Assembly: GCA_025453675.1 (NCBI GenBank) | Contig: JALOPW010000019.1 | Location: forward strand, 1 to 61,598 | Reading direction: 5' to 3' | DNA length: 61,598 nt | Origin: Methanolinea sp. | GTDB taxonomy: Archaea > Halobacteriota > Methanomicrobia > Methanomicrobiales > Methanospirillaceae | Part shown: positions 8,185 through 15,375 of the stretch, one piece after another | Layout: the number at the start of each line of letters is the position of its first letter | Numbering within the stretch: position 1 is the stretch's first letter | The notes under the pieces: generated by a model | The model's database searches: none | Seen by the model: only the letters and a program-made list of their open reading frames with translations | Told to the model about the DNA's origin: nothing | Program-made: the position numbers and the translations under genes

Positions 8185-9050
8185 GCGGAACGGTTATCGC
8201 CCTGGAACGGTTCGAGGAAGCGGGGAAGAAGATTGCGGAGTTCCTGCAGGCCGACCTCTCGATCTATTCGGACCAGGCATTCCCTGTTGCCTTCACCCGC
8301 CCGGGACCAATCGTGGCGGTGATGTCCACCGGGATCGCCGTCCGATCCATCGCCACCCTCCTGAAAGACAAATGGTCGGATCCCGCGGTGGTGGTGGTGG
8401 ACCCCGGCCTCACCTTTGCCATTCCCCTGGTGGGGGGGCACCACGGGGCCAACGAGCTGGCAAGGGATCTGGAAGAGCTCGGGCTCATCCCGGTGATCAC
8501 GACTGCCACGGAGCGGGCCGGGAAGGCGGCAGCCGAAGTGGTGGCAGGGCAGCAGGGATGCCGGGTCCTGAACCGGGATTCCACCGTTGCAGTCAATGCA
8601 GCCCTCCTGGATGGAGATGTCCCGGTCTACACCGTGGCTGGCCCTGCCATGGTCATCGCGGGTCCGGGAGTCACCCTGATGTGCAAAGAGGGTGAATTTT
8701 CAGTGGGCCTGGGATGCCGCAGAGGTACTTCCGGAAAGGCGGTCGAGGAGGCCCTCCGAAAGGCCCTGGTGGTCTCAGGCATCTCCGAAGGCGAGGTGAG
8801 TGTTTATGCCACCACTAAGAAGAAAGCCCATGAACCAGGGATTATCGAGGGCGTGAGGGCGCTTGGAGGAACGCTCATCTTCCTTGACGATGCAGTCCTG
8901 TCAAGGCACCCCCCTGAATCTCCCTCCCGGGCAGGGGCGGTGGGCCTTGCAGGGGTGGCCGAGCCATCGGCACTGGCCACCTCAAGAAAGAAGGAGCTGG
9001 TGATGAGAAAGACCATATTTGGTGAGGTGACCGTTGCCATCGCAAGATGA
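8181..9050 (+). CDS. cbiG: Cobalt-precorrin-5A hydrolase
   Basis: CbiG opens the lactone of cobalt-precorrin-5A and releases acetaldehyde, the step that marks the anaerobic route. The N-terminal domain contains GPIVAVMSTGIAVRSIA and the conserved VVVDPGLTFAIPLVGGHHGAN; the C-terminal domain contains VGLGCRRGTSGKAVEEAL. The 289-residue length includes both CbiG domains. The ATG overlaps the cbiF stop. Its 3' end overlaps cbiH by 17 bases. Confidence 0.95.
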   Translation: MSGTVIALERFEEAGKKIAEFLQADLSIYSDQAFPVAFTRPGPIVAVMSTGIAVRSIATLLKDKWSDPAVVVVDPGLTFAIPLVGGHHGANELARDLEELGLIPVITTATERAGKAAAEVVAGQQGCRVLNRDSTVAVNAALLDGDVPVYTVAGPAMVIAGPGVTLMCKEGEFSVGLGCRRGTSGKAVEEALRKALVVSGISEGEVSVYATTKKKAHEPGIIEGVRALGGTLIFLDDAVLSRHPPESPSRAGAVGLAGVAEPSALATSRKKELVMRKTIFGEVTVAIAR

Positions 9051-9816
9051 GAGGCAGGGGATTCTCTATATCGTGGGTTCGGGCCCCGGATCACCGGAAC
9101 AAATGACCGGAAAAGCCCTCCAGGCAATCAGGGATGCAGAGTACATCCTTGGGAATGACTCGTACCTCACCCCCGTCTCCACTCTCCTGGAGGGAAAGAA
9201 GGTGATCCGGAGCAGCATGGGGAAGGAGGTGGAAAGAGCGAAGGAAGCGGTCTCGCTGGCCCGGGAACACGTGGTAGCAATGGTAAGCGGGGGAGACCCT
9301 GGTGTGTATGGAATGGCCAGTATCGTGCTGGAAGTCGCAGAGCATGCCGGTTCGACCGCCCGGATCGAGGTGATACCGGGGGTCACCGCGGCGACAGCAG
9401 CCGCATCCCGGCTCGGGTCCCCCCTCTCGGGGGACTTTGCCGTCGTGAGCCTGTCTGACCTCCTCACCCCTATCGAGGTGATCGAGGAGCGGCTTGCGCA
9501 CGCCTTCGCCATGGGGATCCCGGTGGTACTCTACAACCCCCGGAGCAGGGGCCGCCCCCACAATTTTGCCAGGGCCATGGAGATTGCATCTTCTTACCGG
9601 GGCCCCGCCACCCCACTCGGGCTCGTGAAAAACGCGTACCGGGAAGGGGAAGTGGTGGTGGTCACGACGCTCGGGGAAGTTGCCGGGATCGAAGACCAGG
9701 TGGACATGCACAGCGCGGTGATCATAGGGGGCAGCGAGAGCAGAATATGGAAGGTGGGAGAGAATGTCAGAGGAATCATCACCCCGAGAGGATACCACAG
9801 AAAGTACCTATACTGA
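9034..9816 (+). CDS. cbiH: Cobalt-factor III / precorrin-3B C17-methyltransferase
   Basis: CbiH methylates C17 with ring contraction. The frame has ILYIVGSGPGSPEQMTGKA, the SAM loop VAMVSGGDPGVYGMAS, IPGVTAATAAASRLG and the YNPRSRGRPHNF segment that is diagnostic of this methylase. There is no ATG near the N terminus. A TTG at 9034, four bases after GGTGA, is the best start and overlaps cbiG by 17 bases. Length (260 residues) is normal. The 3' end overlaps cbiC by 53 bases, the longest overlap of the operon. Confidence 0.94.
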   Translation: MPSQDERQGILYIVGSGPGSPEQMTGKALQAIRDAEYILGNDSYLTPVSTLLEGKKVIRSSMGKEVERAKEAVSLAREHVVAMVSGGDPGVYGMASIVLEVAEHAGSTARIEVIPGVTAATAAASRLGSPLSGDFAVVSLSDLLTPIEVIEERLAHAFAMGIPVVLYNPRSRGRPHNFARAMEIASSYRGPATPLGLVKNAYREGEVVVVTTLGEVAGIEDQVDMHSAVIIGGSESRIWKVGENVRGIITPRGYHRKYLY

Positions 9817-10426
9817 CCTGGGAGCCACGACAAAAGAGGCCTACCAGATATCGGAGACGAGCAGGAGACTGGCCCGGAAGACCATCGGAGATAAGGATTA
9901 TGAGGACCGGGTTCGACAGCGCTGCTCCGTCGCCGTAGGGGATTTTTCCATGGCACCGCTCCTCCGGTTTGTTCAGGAGCCTGTCAAAGCCGGACTTCGT
10001 GCCCTGGAGCGGCAAGCCCCCCTGATCACCGATATCCGCATGGTGCAGGTGGGGATCCAGAAGAACGGGCATAAGAGCGAGGTCATCTGCGCCCTTGATT
10101 ATGCCGGATCCGCATCTGAAATCGGGATCACCCGGTCCAGGGCAGGTATACTGGCGCTTGCAGGAAGGGTCGAGGGTGCGGTGGTGGTGATAGGAAACGC
10201 ACCATCTGCCCTTCTCTCCCTCTGTGACCTCATCCGGGAAGGCCACACTCCTGCCCTGGTGGTGGGTACCCCCGTGGGTTTTGTGAATGCAGCCGAGTCA
10301 AAAGAACTCTTGAGGACGCTTCCTGTTCCCTCCATCTCAAACGAGGGCACCCGGGGAGGGACCCCCGTTGCTGTTGCAGCCATCAACGAGATCATCACCA
10401 TCTATGCAGAACTCCACTCCTCCTAG
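9764..10426 (+). CDS. cbiC: Cobalt-precorrin-8 methylmutase
   Basis: CbiC moves a methyl group from C11 to C12 to give cobyrinate. Family features are TDIRMVQVGIQK, the catalytic-type region, and the glycine-rich VVIGNAPSALLSLCDLI and VVGTPVGFVNAAESKELL segments near the C terminus. The mature-like core starts around residue 20; the extra N-terminal stretch (SEESSPREDTTEST) is acidic and probably disordered. A start further in would shorten the 53-base overlap with cbiH, so the ATG at 9764 is probable but not certain. Total length is 220 residues. Confidence 0.93.
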   Translation: MSEESSPREDTTESTYTDLGATTKEAYQISETSRRLARKTIGDKDYEDRVRQRCSVAVGDFSMAPLLRFVQEPVKAGLRALERQAPLITDIRMVQVGIQKNGHKSEVICALDYAGSASEIGITRSRAGILALAGRVEGAVVVIGNAPSALLSLCDLIREGHTPALVVGTPVGFVNAAESKELLRTLPVPSISNEGTRGGTPVAVAAINEIITIYAELHSS

Positions 10427-11447
10427 CCCCGACGGGATAAGCATCACTGACCCGGTGACGGGGTTTGATTACCCCCGGGAATGGGTCAGCGCCTGCCGGG
10501 ATCCCCAATTGAGAGATCTGACAATATCCGGGCTTGGAGTGCTCACGTCCGGCGGCCAGGTACTGAAAAGAGGCTTTACCACCGGAACCACGGCAGCTGC
10601 AGCATGCAAGGCTGCAATACTCTCCCTCCGCAGACCTGTGAAGGCTGTGCAGATCCGCATCCCCTGCGGCCTCCTGGTAACCGTTCAAGTCCGGGGCAGG
10701 AACGGGTGTGCGGAAGCCGAAAAATATGCAGGGGATTACCCCGGGGATGCCACTGCAGGGGTGTTGTTCAGGGCGGAGGCAATACCTGCAGATAGCGGGA
10801 TCGTCCTGGTGGCGGGTGCTGGGATCGGGAGATTTATTCGCGACACCCCCAGGTATCCGGCAGGAGAACCTGCCATCAGCCACACTGCCCTGCAAAGCAT
10901 TATGGATGCAATCACCGGGGCACTGGAGGAGACCAGCATTCCCGGCGTGCAGGTGACCCTCTCCATACCGGAAGGGGTGGCAGTCGCAGAAAACACACTG
11001 AACCCGAAAGTGGGTGTGCTGGGGGGCATATCGGTGCTTGGGACGACCGGCCTTGTGGAACCCTGGGACGATCACTTCACCGAGTCGATGCTCGAGAAGG
11101 TCGGAAGGGCCGAACACCTGGTAATCACCACCGGGAGGCTCGGCCTTCGCTACTCGCGGCTCCTCTTCCCCGGCTATGAGGTGGTGCTTGCCGGTGCCCG
11201 GATACGGGAGGCAATGGACCGGGCCAGGGGCGAAGTCATCCTCTGCGGCCTCCCGGGCCTGGTGATGAAATTCCTGGCCCCGGATATCCTGGAGGGGACC
11301 GGTTGCCTCACGGTCGATGAGCTCTCCGGCAAGCCGGGGTTTGATCAGAGGATCTCATCACTCTTTCAGAAAGCGAGGTCTGATTGTCCCCGTCTGCGGG
11401 TTGTCATCGTCTCCCGGGACGGGAGAGTGCTGGGGGACAGCGGATGA
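10404..11447 (+). CDS. cbiD: Cobalt-precorrin-5B C1-methyltransferase
   Basis: CbiD methylates C1 of cobalt-precorrin-5B. The hallmark motif KRGFTTGTTAAAACKAA is present about 55 residues in, with VAGAGIGRFIRDTP and the central GVLGGISVLGTTGLVEPW. The chosen ATG at 10404 overlaps cbiC by 23 bases and gives 347 residues; an in-frame start at 10368 adds 12 residues with no family support. The stretch before RGFTTGT is longer than in many CbiD proteins and contains a DPVTGFDYPREW segment seen in the archaeal long form. The stop overlaps cbiE by ATGA. Confidence 0.94.
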   Translation: MQNSTPPSPDGISITDPVTGFDYPREWVSACRDPQLRDLTISGLGVLTSGGQVLKRGFTTGTTAAAACKAAILSLRRPVKAVQIRIPCGLLVTVQVRGRNGCAEAEKYAGDYPGDATAGVLFRAEAIPADSGIVLVAGAGIGRFIRDTPRYPAGEPAISHTALQSIMDAITGALEETSIPGVQVTLSIPEGVAVAENTLNPKVGVLGGISVLGTTGLVEPWDDHFTESMLEKVGRAEHLVITTGRLGLRYSRLLFPGYEVVLAGARIREAMDRARGEVILCGLPGLVMKFLAPDILEGTGCLTVDELSGKPGFDQRISSLFQKARSDCPRLRVVIVSRDGRVLGDSG

Positions 11448-12043
11448 GGATTGTCGGCGTGGGGTGCGGCCCCGGGATGCTCACCATGGAAGCAGCCCGG
11501 ACTATATCCGGAGCCTCCCTGGTGTACGGGTCCCGGAGGGCCATTGACCTGGCAAGGGAGCATATCCCGGAAGGGTGCACCGTCCGGGAGATCGATGACT
11601 ACCGGTCACTCCGGGCCCTCCCGGGAGACGCCGTTGTCCTCTCCACAGGGGACCCCATGCTTGCGGGTCTTGGGTACCTGGAAGGAGAGGTGATCCCCGG
11701 AATCTCCTCCCTCCAGGTCGTCCTGGCCCGCCTGCACATCCCTATGGCCAGGGTCTCGGTAGTGGTGGCCCATGGACGCAATCACCGCGAAGCCATACTG
11801 GAGGCTGTTGCCGAGGTTGGCCGGGGCAGGGCAGTCTTTCTCCTGGCAGACCCTGAATTTGATATCCATACCTGCGCTGCACAGTTTTTACCGGCCCCAC
11901 CCGGCCTTACCATCACCCTCTGCGAGCAGCTGGGTTATCCTGACGAACGGCTGGTAACGGGAACGCCCGATGCCCCCCCCCTCCCTCTCCGTGATCTCTT
12001 TGTGCTCCTGATTGACCCTGGTGTCAGGAGAAAAACCGCCTGA
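11444..12043 (+). CDS. cbiE: Cobalt-precorrin-7 C5-methyltransferase
   Basis: CbiE methylates C5; together with CbiT it does the work of bacterial CobL. It has the methylase N terminus RIVGVGCGPGMLTMEAA, the SAM loop VVLSTGDPMLAGLG and the segment IPGISSLQVVLARL. Length is 199 residues from the ATG at 11444, which overlaps the cbiD stop; a longer in-frame start at 11384 lies inside cbiD. It is the last gene of the operon, and repeat cluster R2 starts 11 bases after its stop. A precorrin-6A reductase (cbiJ) gene is not found next to it. Confidence 0.93.
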   Translation: MRIVGVGCGPGMLTMEAARTISGASLVYGSRRAIDLAREHIPEGCTVREIDDYRSLRALPGDAVVLSTGDPMLAGLGYLEGEVIPGISSLQVVLARLHIPMARVSVVVAHGRNHREAILEAVAEVGRGRAVFLLADPEFDIHTCAAQFLPAPPGLTITLCEQLGYPDERLVTGTPDAPPLPLRDLFVLLIDPGVRRKTA

Positions 12044-12053
12044 ATCTTTTCGA

Positions 12054-12203
12054 ATGAAACGCACATGAGACCGTCGGGTCACATTCCCCCCCTGATGAAA
12101 ACCGCGGATGCGGTTTTCATACCAAAATCACTTCGTGATTTTCATGAATTATGCTCGACCGCACGGCGGTCATATGCGGTGAATATGAAAATGGCGGAGC
12201 TAC
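12054..12203 (+). repeat. Modular palindromic repeat cluster R2
   Basis: The cluster opens with module A (ATGAAACGCACATGAGAC and a pyrimidine-rich run), then a perfect 11-bp hairpin at 12095-12120 (ATGAAAACCGC, loop GGAT, GCGGTTTTCAT). A second hairpin follows at 12124-12142 (AAAATCAC, loop TTC, GTGATTTT). A third copy near 12184 keeps only its left arm. It lies directly 3' of cbiE. Reading across the hairpins gives a short open frame starting MKTADAVFIPK, which I treat as a by-product of the repeat. Confidence 0.88.
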
Positions 12204-12312
12204 ACTCACCTGCAGGGCGCTTCCACCCAGAAATTCCAGTCCTGGCTGAAGAGGGAATATATCCATCCTCTTCCTACCTCTTTACAGGCAATTCGTCAAG
12301 AGGGAATTTTTC

Positions 12313-12492
12313 ATGGAGAAGAATGTGAAAAAGCAGATCAGCCTTATATGTTTCGCAGCCGGTTTCGTACTCCTCCTCATCCAGGATCTCAAGGGGTTCT
12401 CCACCATCAACCTGGGGTTCTCCTGGCCCTGGGCTGTGATGTTCTATTGCGGCCTGCTGCTCCTGATAATCGGGTATTACCTGCGGGGATAG
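12313..12492 (+). CDS. Small two-helix membrane protein
   Basis: A 59-residue frame from ATG to TAG. After a basic N terminus (MEKNVKKQ) come a hydrophobic stretch ISLICFAAGFVLLLI, a short loop with GFSTINLGFSWPW, and a second hydrophobic stretch ending LLLLIIGYYLRG. Two transmembrane helices with both ends inside are likely. A weak ribosome binding site (GAGGG) lies about ten bases before the ATG, and an AATATATCC element about 55 bases upstream sits within a 7-bp inverted repeat (GAAGAGG/CCTCTTC). I do not recognise the family. The tandem hydrophobic design and the start signals make it a credible small gene. Confidence 0.6.
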   Translation: MEKNVKKQISLICFAAGFVLLLIQDLKGFSTINLGFSWPWAVMFYCGLLLLIIGYYLRG

Positions 12493-12525
12493 CAGAAATG
12501 CCCGTGAGGGAAAAAGGAGATGAGG

Positions 12526-13374
12526 TTAGAGAAGCCTGGCCACCCCTCTTTCCCTCTTCAGGAATCCCTCCTTTTCCAGTGTGCCGAGGATCCTGGCGAT
12601 CCTCTCCTGGTCAAGGTCCAGCCTGGCTGGGATCTCGGACTCCCCCACGCGGTTCTCCCTTACCAGGAGGGCGAGGATCCTTCCTCTGACCATCCGGTCT
12701 GACCCTTCGAAAGGGGGCTGCTTCCGGTAATGTGCGCTGCGCCTGTTGGGATTTGGGATTTGTTTCTTCAGCGTACTCCCGAAATCCATCAGTGCATAGT
12801 ACCAGTCCCTGGGGTTCTCCCGGTCACAGGTCGCCGCCACAAGGGGCTGGATCTCCCTGTCCCTCACCTCGGTCTGCCCCGGGAAGAAGCAGTGGATGAA
12901 GACCCGGCGGATATTCGTCTCGATCACCAGTGACGGCCTGTTGTAGGCAAATGCCACCAGGGAAGCAGCAGTCGCCTTTCCTATCCCGGGAAGAGAGGTC
13001 AGTGTGCCCTCGTCCATAGGGAGTTGCCCTCCGTAGTCATCCACCACTCTACCTGCAATCTGGTACAGGGCCTTTGCCCTCCGGTTGTACCCGAGCCCCT
13101 GCCATTCTTTGAGTACGTCCGAGAGATCCGCCCCGGCCAGCGATACAAAGTCCGGGAACCTGGCCAGGAACCGTTCGTATCGCCCGCAGACCCTCTCTAC
13201 CTGCGTCTGCTGGAGCATCATCTCGGAGACCAGGATAGCATACGGGTCATGAGTATTCCTCCAGGGGAGATCCCTCCGGTGGACCCGGTAAAACCGGTAC
13301 ACCCTCTCCCTGAATTCCTGGATTTCGTGGAGGGAAAGCACACCTCCTGCTTCAGTCTCCTCCGGCAGGACCAT
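12526..13374 (-). CDS. MutY-like A/G-specific adenine glycosylase lacking the Fe-S cluster
   Basis: A HhH-GPD DNA glycosylase that would remove adenine mispaired with 8-oxoguanine. Visible motifs are LPWRNTHDPYAILVSEMMLQQTQV (quoted here as LPWRNTHDPYAI and SEMMLQQTQV, with the catalytic Glu), the helix-hairpin-helix LPGIGKATAASL, and VIETNIRRVF. That last segment has Glu where E. coli MutY has the catalytic Asp. The four-cysteine Fe-S loop normally found after the MDLG motif is replaced by DFGSTLKKQIPNPNRR, and a winged-helix-like tail follows. The ATG at 13374 has GGAGGAG just upstream and overlaps the 3' end of the photolyase gene, so the two repair genes are co-transcribed. Confidence 0.85.
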   Translation of the reverse strand: MVLPEETEAGGVLSLHEIQEFRERVYRFYRVHRRDLPWRNTHDPYAILVSEMMLQQTQVERVCGRYERFLARFPDFVSLAGADLSDVLKEWQGLGYNRRAKALYQIAGRVVDDYGGQLPMDEGTLTSLPGIGKATAASLVAFAYNRPSLVIETNIRRVFIHCFFPGQTEVRDREIQPLVAATCDRENPRDWYYALMDFGSTLKKQIPNPNRRSAHYRKQPPFEGSDRMVRGRILALLVRENRVGESEIPARLDLDQERIARILGTLEKEGFLKRERGVARLL

Positions 13375-14725
13375 GCTCCTCCGCAAGTGTTTCCATCCGA
13401 TCCAGGTAGCGGTTGATCTGAAATTTCCGCTTCAGGCCTGCGGCATTCATGTAGCGCACCTTTCCAAAGACCGGCCGTTCGCCCCAGGCACGGTCATGCT
13501 TCCCGAAGCACCAGGCTACCCCTGTATAGCCGTTTGGATCCCTCCCATCCAGTTCGTAGCGGTTGTTGAGGGAAAGCGCGGTCCGGAACGCCTGCTCCGG
13601 GGTCTCTGACCACTCCAGGATCTTCTTTCCCCAGTACATGCGCATGTACCCGTGCATCTTCCCGGTGATGAGAAGTTCCTGTTGCGCCGCATTCCAATAG
13701 GGGTCATCGGTGCGGGCCTCTTCGAACTCGGACCGGGAGTAAATATGCTCCCGGGGATCTTCCGCATGCTCCTCAAGCGTCCGCCTGGCCCAGTCCGGCA
13801 ATCCCCCGTACGTGTCGTAAAAAGGGTTATAGGTCACGAAGTTCATGGAGAGTTCCCGCCGTATTATCAACTCCTCCAGGTACTCCTCTGTCCCCGCCTG
13901 CCCCGATTCAAGAACCCTCTGCACAATGAACACCGGAGATATCTGTCCAAAATGCAGGTAAGGGCTCATCCCTGAGAGGACTGATATGCCGGGATCGCTG
14001 TGCAGGGCAGGGTAGCGGGCAAGACCCCCGGTGATGAATTCATCAAGTCGCTGCAGCGCCTCATCCTCCCCTCCCCTGTACAGAGGTGACGGCCCGGGGA
14101 ACCTCTCCTGCACTCCAAGAATGATGTCCCCTGCCTCCTGATAGGGAATCCCGCCGCCATCAAGCGAGGGAGAGCGATACTGCACCCGTCCACTCTCCAG
14201 GGGTTTTAGAAAACGCATCATCTGGCGGTGTATCTTCATCCTGATAGTCCCTGCTGACCACTCCTCCTTCCCGGATGCCGCCTCCACCGGCACTACCACG
14301 TTATCCTCCACCTGGACCAGCGGGCATCCGATTACCTGTGCCACTCTTTCCCTCCATTGCCTGTGCAGGGCCAGGTATCCCCGGTCGGTTACGACAAGGG
14401 CTGCATCTGTTGCTGAGTCTGCCAGCTTTTCGGCAGGTGTTCCCCGGAGGAGCATGAATGGAATACCCCGCTCCTCGAGTTTCTTTCCGACCGCACAGAG
14501 ACCCTCGGCCATGAACGAAAAGTGACGAAGATTTGCCTCGGGGTAGGAGGTATCAACACAGAAACAGGCAAGGACAGGAACGCCAATGGCATTGGCCCTC
14601 TCAATAGCGTACTCCAGGGCCAGGTTTCCACGCGACCGCTGGGAGGACTGCATCCAGTAAAGGACATACCTCCCCGCCCGCACGGGATGCGAGTTAAGAG
14701 TGCGGATACGTTCCCCGGGGATCAT
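13352..14725 (-). CDS. phr: Deoxyribodipyrimidine photolyase, class II
   Basis: The enzyme reverses cyclobutane pyrimidine dimers with light and FADH-. The class II layout is clear: an N-terminal alpha/beta domain starting RYVLYWMQSSQRSRGNLAL, the segment LVVTDRGYLALHRQWRE, and a C-terminal FAD domain with SPYLHFGQISP, EELIIRRELSMNF and GKMHGYMRMYWGKKI. The tail YELDGRDPNGYTGVAW is also class II. I start at the ATG at 14725 (457 residues, MIPGERIRTLNS); a longer open frame to 14845 would translate repeat R3. It precedes and overlaps the MutY-like gene. Confidence 0.95.
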   Translation of the reverse strand: MIPGERIRTLNSHPVRAGRYVLYWMQSSQRSRGNLALEYAIERANAIGVPVLACFCVDTSYPEANLRHFSFMAEGLCAVGKKLEERGIPFMLLRGTPAEKLADSATDAALVVTDRGYLALHRQWRERVAQVIGCPLVQVEDNVVVPVEAASGKEEWSAGTIRMKIHRQMMRFLKPLESGRVQYRSPSLDGGGIPYQEAGDIILGVQERFPGPSPLYRGGEDEALQRLDEFITGGLARYPALHSDPGISVLSGMSPYLHFGQISPVFIVQRVLESGQAGTEEYLEELIIRRELSMNFVTYNPFYDTYGGLPDWARRTLEEHAEDPREHIYSRSEFEEARTDDPYWNAAQQELLITGKMHGYMRMYWGKKILEWSETPEQAFRTALSLNNRYELDGRDPNGYTGVAWCFGKHDRAWGERPVFGKVRYMNAAGLKRKFQINRYLDRMETLAEEHGPAGGD

Positions 14726-14816
14726 GCATAGGGACGTGGTTGTCCGACCTACATGAGGTCTTCCCTCCCGGCATTTCGGTGGAGGGACTGTAATGCTCAG
14801 GGAAAGACCAGGTTCA

Positions 14817-14882
14817 ATGAAACGCACATGGGACTGTCTGGTCACATGCCCCTGTGATGAAAACCGCGGATGCGGTTTTCAT
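14817..14882 (+). repeat. Palindromic repeat R3 (single unit)
   Basis: The shortest copy: module A (ATGAAACGCACATGGGAC) followed by the perfect hairpin at 14857-14882 (ATGAAAACCGC, loop GGAT, GCGGTTTTCAT). It lies between the photolyase start (14725, minus strand) and the 3' end of the secreted-protein gene at 14918 (minus strand), so like the other copies it adjoins a gene 3' end. It could overlap the photolyase promoter region. Confidence 0.85.
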
Positions 14883-14917
14883 ATCATACTCGCGCGAGTG
14901 ACTGGCAGGAAAAAAAA

Positions 14918-15259
14918 TTAAATTCTGAGGTTTATCGGGGAGAAAAGCCCCAACCTCGAGTACTGGAACGTCAGCGTGTTCTCCCTGGTTCCCACCAACA
15001 AATCTGATCTCCAGGTGTTTCCCTGCGTAGCCGAGAAGGTGTTTTGGAACTTCCACTCCTGCTTTTGAGGGAGCCCACCGTTATAGGTGATCATCTTCAG
15101 GCTCGCAGATTCATTCACCACGGCCTGTCCAGAGATACTGGTGCTGCTGGATATCCATGGCCCGGCCAGGCCCTCGGCTGAGACTGCTGCGGGAACCATG
15201 ATCCCGCACAGCATCAGGCAGAGTACCAGGAATACAGGCGCGTGTCTTCTGTCTGGCAT
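14918..15259 (-). CDS. Small secreted protein of unknown function
   Basis: A 113-residue protein with a clear signal peptide: basic start MPDRRHAP, a hydrophobic core VFLVLCLMLCGIMVP and a probable cleavage site after AAVSA. The mature part is about 85 residues, rich in Ser, Thr, Asn and Gln with alternating hydrophobic residues (SLKMITYNGG, NTLTFQYSRLGLF), suggesting a beta structure outside the membrane. Other in-frame starts add a basic extension (MRRHATRRTI), so the start is uncertain by ten codons. I do not recognise the family. It follows mutL on the same strand with a gap of about 115 bases that has T-runs, so it is probably a separate unit. Confidence 0.7.
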   Translation of the reverse strand: MPDRRHAPVFLVLCLMLCGIMVPAAVSAEGLAGPWISSSTSISGQAVVNESASLKMITYNGGLPQKQEWKFQNTFSATQGNTWRSDLLVGTRENTLTFQYSRLGLFSPINLRI

Positions 15260-15375
15260 TATTGTCCTCCGTGTGGCGTGGCGGCGCACAACGGATCATG
15301 TTCGCAGGACTATCTGTTATTCTCCCCTATATGCTTTCTTCCGGTTTCCTGGAAAAAATTCCCGAGAAAAATGAT

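Noticed and set aside
12065-12328. Open frames starting MKTADAVFIPK at repeats R2 and R7 as small genes
   Set aside because: The peptide is the translation of the palindromic repeat itself and recurs wherever the hairpins follow each other in frame; there is no ribosome binding site and the frames end at unrelated places.
14726-14845. A 40-residue longer N terminus for the photolyase
   Set aside because: The extra codons translate part of repeat R3 and its flank; class II photolyases begin near the ATG at 14725.
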